64,000 nucleotides of DNA from Arctopsyche grandis. Its lineage: Eukaryota > Arthropoda > Insecta > Trichoptera > Hydropsychidae. The position numbers and the translations under genes are program-made. Within the stretch, counting starts at the first letter, position 1. Every line of letters begins with the position of its first letter. This document shows positions 60,866 through 64,000 of the stretch, one piece after another. The notes under the pieces are model-generated. The model was not told where the DNA came from and searched no databases. It saw only the letters and a list, made by a program, of their open reading frames with translations. The stretch lies in assembly GCF_051622035.1 (NCBI RefSeq), contig NC_135355.1, positions 2,728,001 through 2,792,000 on the forward strand. Reading direction: 5' to 3'.

Positions 60866-61755
60866 GTTTGGGAAATATTTCCTTAAATATATGCATTCCC
60901 TAAATGTGGAAAAATATTCATAAATGAATATTTGTTCTTTTTATTGAATATTTTCGCAGCCCCCGCGAGAAATCCTACGGCCCCCCAGGGGGTCGCGACC
61001 CCCAATTTGGGAAGCACTACTCTAGGAGGCTGCGTTTGTGACTCCGAATTCATAAGAAATATAGCAACCGGCACGTGTGTTCAACCAAGTCATTGTCCTG
61101 TATTCTGTGAGTTTTGAATGATTTGTACAATGTTTATATATAACACGATAAATAAAGATACTTATTTTCCTTTAGTTCGTATTGGCACTGCTTGGAATGC
61201 CCTTTGCACCCGATTAAATGAAATACGATCAAATTGTGGAGACGACGGTTGTCAACCAACGTGCCGCAGACCAAATACTAAAGATTGCATACCCAAATAT
61301 GGAAAATCATCATGTGTTTGTGCTTCAGGATTTGTGAGAGATGATCAACGAGTGTGTCGAATTGAACGAGTGTTCTTCATTGATTAAGTTGAATTACATC
61401 AATAATACTCCATATGTAATCTAATATATAATTTGGAAAAATACTTTGTATTTATATATGTAAGGTTTAAAGGTTTGGGTGGGAGCATCGAACATATATG
61501 TATGATATTTTCTATGACGACAATATCAAGATCGTTGATATTATTTTTTTTCGATTCAAATAAAATTAATAAAAAAACATATGAAAGTTTACTTTTAGAT
61601 TTTTCCATCCGTTTTTAAAACCATTCCACATACTTTGCATTTGGCAAACTTTTACAATTTTACACTAAAAATACTTGTTTAATACCATTCGTGTTTTTTT
61701 CCTTAAACCTGCTGCATTTTTACAAGCCTCCCTTTTGAAAATTTTGGGTTGCTAT

Positions 61756-61917
61756 ATATATAAAATTATTATTTTGAATAAAAATACCAATAATTTTATT
61801 TTACTACCGCCATCTATGTTGAAAACTGAAAACTGGATACGCGTCAGGCACTTTTCAGAAATTCAAATTTCAAACGCGTCTTATACGATATTTTTGCACC
61901 ATCGTAATGGCGGATGA
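61756..61917 (-). repeat. MITE family A fragment (inverted)
   Basis: From AAAATTATTATTTTGAATAA through CTACCGCCATCTATGTT to CACCATCGTAATGGCGGATG; truncated at both ends. Confidence 0.65.
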
Positions 61918-62028
61918 TTAATATATTTTTAATGAAAGAAATTGAACAAGTATGTGTCATTTGTTGTTATATTTTTCGCATTTTAAATATTCAACTGTTT
62001 TTTCAATATCTAGCAATTCGGGTATTTT

Positions 62029-62300
62029 TACATACCTCCTTTACGTTTCAAATGGCTTTCGTGTCAGTGGTCATTTTTATCTCTTATCCGATCGTTTTCA
62101 TACTTTGCCATATTGCTCATTTTGGTCATCAATACACGTTAATGTATCGTCTGCCATTACGTTGGAGATAAAATATCGTATACAACGCGTTTTAAACACG
62201 TGGAAAGTAAATCTCCCTGACGTTTAATAAGCGTTCGTCCCGTATCTTCCAACCTGTTCGCCTTGATATGGCGATATAAGATTTGAATTGTTTAAGCGCC
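62029..62300 (+). repeat. MITE family A/B mosaic copy
   Basis: Begins ACATACCTCCTTTACGTTTC. It shares the CCGATCGTTTTCATACTTTG core, then diverges to a different 3' half (AACGCGTTTTAAACACGTGG). Confidence 0.55.
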
Positions 62301-63004
62301 TATAATTCACTCTATATTTTATGAAATTTGCTCTATTGGTTCTCGTTATCTCTAATATATAAATATTTATAGTTTTAACTCTCATATGTATATATAAATT
62401 TCAAATTTGGCGTGTAGCTTCTTGTAGGGTAATACACGATATATATTGATTTATGGCCAAATAAGTCAAATCTGACATTTCACGGCTAAAAGTATATCTC
62501 TTCACGGAGTTTTATCTGCGAGATAAGTATTCAATAAGAAGTTATGTTGTATCTAATTGTTAATATGATTTACAATAAGCTTACATACATTTAGTTTTTT
62601 ACAATAAGCTTACATACATACAATTATTCCCAAGCTCATCCAGGAAAATACATAATATATTTTTAATGATATTGTCCATTGTTTCAAATAATCTGTCAAC
62701 GTTTCATAAAACTTTGCTACTTCTTTGTTAAATCCATAAATTTGTTCTTTGGAAATTGCCTAAAAGTATGCATAATAAAAAAATTAATAACTGGGACTTT
62801 TGGGCGTCCCGAATGCTTCGTTCGGGACACTGGGACATGAGGCTTAGAACCGGTGACAGTCCCGATTAATCGGGACGCCTGGCAGCCCTATCTATTGGTA
62901 CTAGGTACATAGATAAAGTAAAAATTAATGGGTATTGATGGCAAATATGTATGTTTATATTTAAATATGCACATCCACCATACCACATGTTTATTGTTAG
63001 GTTT
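62301..63004. other. Non-coding interval with a hAT right-end fragment
   Basis: At 62790-62893 the sequence matches the right end of hAT element 7: GGGCGTCCCGAATGC, CCCGATTAATCGGGACG and CTGGCAGCCCTA. No left end is seen. The remainder is AT-rich. Confidence 0.5.
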
Positions 63005-63689
63005 CAAGTCTGTTCGCAATGTAATTGATTATGTAAAAAAATGTGTGCTTGAATGTGGTAGAACATATAATACCCATATTTACGCTTCTGGATTTGTTTA
63101 TTTTAATATGATTTTTTGATTACAATATGATCTGGATTAATTTGATTAAAATATTACTTGTAAGGACGAGGAGATACGTTCACCGTGTGGAGTTGGTTTA
63201 TCCGTGTATGTGATGGTGTCTGTTCAAAGACCTATGGAGATTCAGAAATTGATGATTGTAGCACAGCTGATTATTGTAATTTCAGATGTTACTGTCGTCC
63301 AGGACTATTTAGGAATTCTACAGGATATTGTGTTCGTAAATCGGACTGTTTCGTATAATAAGAACATCATGTAATATATTTTTACATGATACAATCATTG
63401 ATTTGTTCAGTAACATTGTATAACTGGAATATCATTATATAGGTATTAAAATGAAAACAAGAATATCGATGATACTTTTCAAAAAAAAATTTTACTTCAA
63501 ATGTCTGGTACAACAAATTTTCAATAAATTCACATTTGTTGAAAATTTGCAAGTCAATTTCTTATTTTTCTGCATACTATCGAGAACACACTACATAAAA
63601 TAATTTTGAGGTGTTTGTTTTTTGTTGAATACATGTCAGATGTATTCAACAAAGTTCAAAATATTTTTAATTTTACAAATTTTCTTATA

Positions 63690-64000
63690 CGTTTCACATG
63701 GTTTTCGTGTAAGCGGTCATTTTTTATATCCCTTATCTCTTATCCGATCGTTTTCATACTTTGCCATATTGCTCATTTTGGTCATCAATATAAGTTAAGG
63801 TATCATCCGCAATTACGATGGTGAAAAAATATCGTATTAGACACGTTTGAAAATACTGCATTGTATTACACGGTGACGTTTATCTGTCACATTCATCATT
63901 CACATCGGTAGTTTCATTACTTTTCACCCTGCCATCTCGCTGTCAAATTTTAATTATTTAAACGCCTATAACATTTTCTTTTTTCACTCTATATTTTATA
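63690..64000 (+). repeat. MITE family A/B mosaic copy running off the window
   Basis: Shares GTTTTCGTGTAAGCGGTCAT and the CCGATCGTTTTCATACTTTG core. It ends with AAACGCCTATAACATTTTC and a CTCTATATTTTATA stretch, resembling the family B end near 12780-12830 in complement. Confidence 0.55.

Larger units (their letters stand above)
59246..61019. mobile_element. hAT element 4 inside the TIL-4 exon
   Basis: The left TIR CAGTGCTTCCCAATT and right end AATTTGGGAAGCACTA are flanked by 8-bp duplications CTTTAGGA (59238-59245) and CTCTAGGA (61020-61027), 7 of 8 matching. The minus strand at 60632-60865 encodes a hAT transposase C-terminus. Element 5 is nested inside at 59609-60627. Confidence 0.85.
59132..61106 (+). 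pseudogene. TIL exon interrupted by a hAT element
   Basis: The left half encodes STCGNRVCERTCVV then CVPVCDPLG. The right half, resuming after the insertion, encodes GGCVCDSEFIRNIATGTC and the final CPVF before donor GTGAGT. Together they cover the whole exon-7-type TIL domain. The left part also has about 4 extra bp near 59152 and a Cys-to-Phe change at the first cysteine, so the exon was decaying as well as interrupted. Confidence 0.85.
58400..63358 (+). pseudogene. TIL-4: decayed TIL paralogue
   Basis: The 5' block 58400-58890 matches that of TIL-3. Remaining exon relics in order: a TIL-3 exon-7 type split by hAT element 4 (59132-59245 and 61028-61106); an exon-8 type at 61176-61388 with a 5-bp deletion relative to TIL-3, a Cys-to-Tyr change (IPKYGK) and lost donor; a very decayed TIL core at 63040-63115 (CVLECGR, ASGFV); and a last-exon type at 63158-63358 with a frameshift before CDGVCSK and ending CFV, stop. 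No signal-peptide exon or exons 2-6 are seen. It is clearly non-functional. Confidence 0.8.

Overview
This is a stretch of an AT-rich, intron-rich, transposon-laden animal genome, almost certainly an insect. The evidence is GT-AG introns, a PDZ gene of the animal GOPC family, tandem trypsin-inhibitor-like (TIL) exons, many hAT, piggyBac-type, Helitron-like, LINE and SINE relics, and a short TTAGG-type tract. I cannot place the order with confidence.

Layout. (1) 1-1818: upstream repeats (Helitron-like end, MITE fragments, SINE tail). (2) 1819-5274, + strand: the 3' part of a GOPC-like gene (coiled coil, PDZ, 625-residue tail); its 5' exons lie outside the window. (3) 5275-16900: about 11.6 kb with no host gene I can support, holding LINE/SINE tails, MITEs and a TA microsatellite. 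(4) 16914-24301, +: an intact seven-exon gene (TIL-1) for a secreted protein with six TIL domains. (5) 24302-34120: hAT elements, LINE and RTE fragments, a palindromic foldback, and a dead copy of a TIL signal-peptide exon. (6) 34121-40102, +: TIL-2, a broken paralogue. (7) 40300-49400: a piggyBac-type element inside a SINE, a large hAT-like region enclosing an endonuclease ORF, a second TA microsatellite, and the duplicated TIL upstream block. (8) 49421-56181, +: TIL-3, an intact eleven-exon gene of about 637 codons with nine complete TIL domains and one half domain. (9) 58400-63358, +: TIL-4, a decayed paralogue, one of whose TIL exons was hit by a hAT element that itself holds a second hAT element.

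All coding introns of the TIL genes are phase 1, so each TIL exon is a symmetric module that can be gained or lost without changing frame. Upstream blocks and 3' exon sets recur in the same orientation, so the cluster grew by tandem duplication and is decaying by frameshift, exon loss and transposon insertion.

The repeats are the other notable content. Six hAT-type elements have TIRs plus exact or near-exact 8-bp target duplications. A stem-loop at LINE and SINE 3' ends recurs at least nine times with a conserved loop and three different but still paired stems. Two copies of a long palindrome carry their apical loop in opposite orientations. Exon coordinates were worked out by hand from splice signals and reading frame; identities between copies were judged by eye, not computed.
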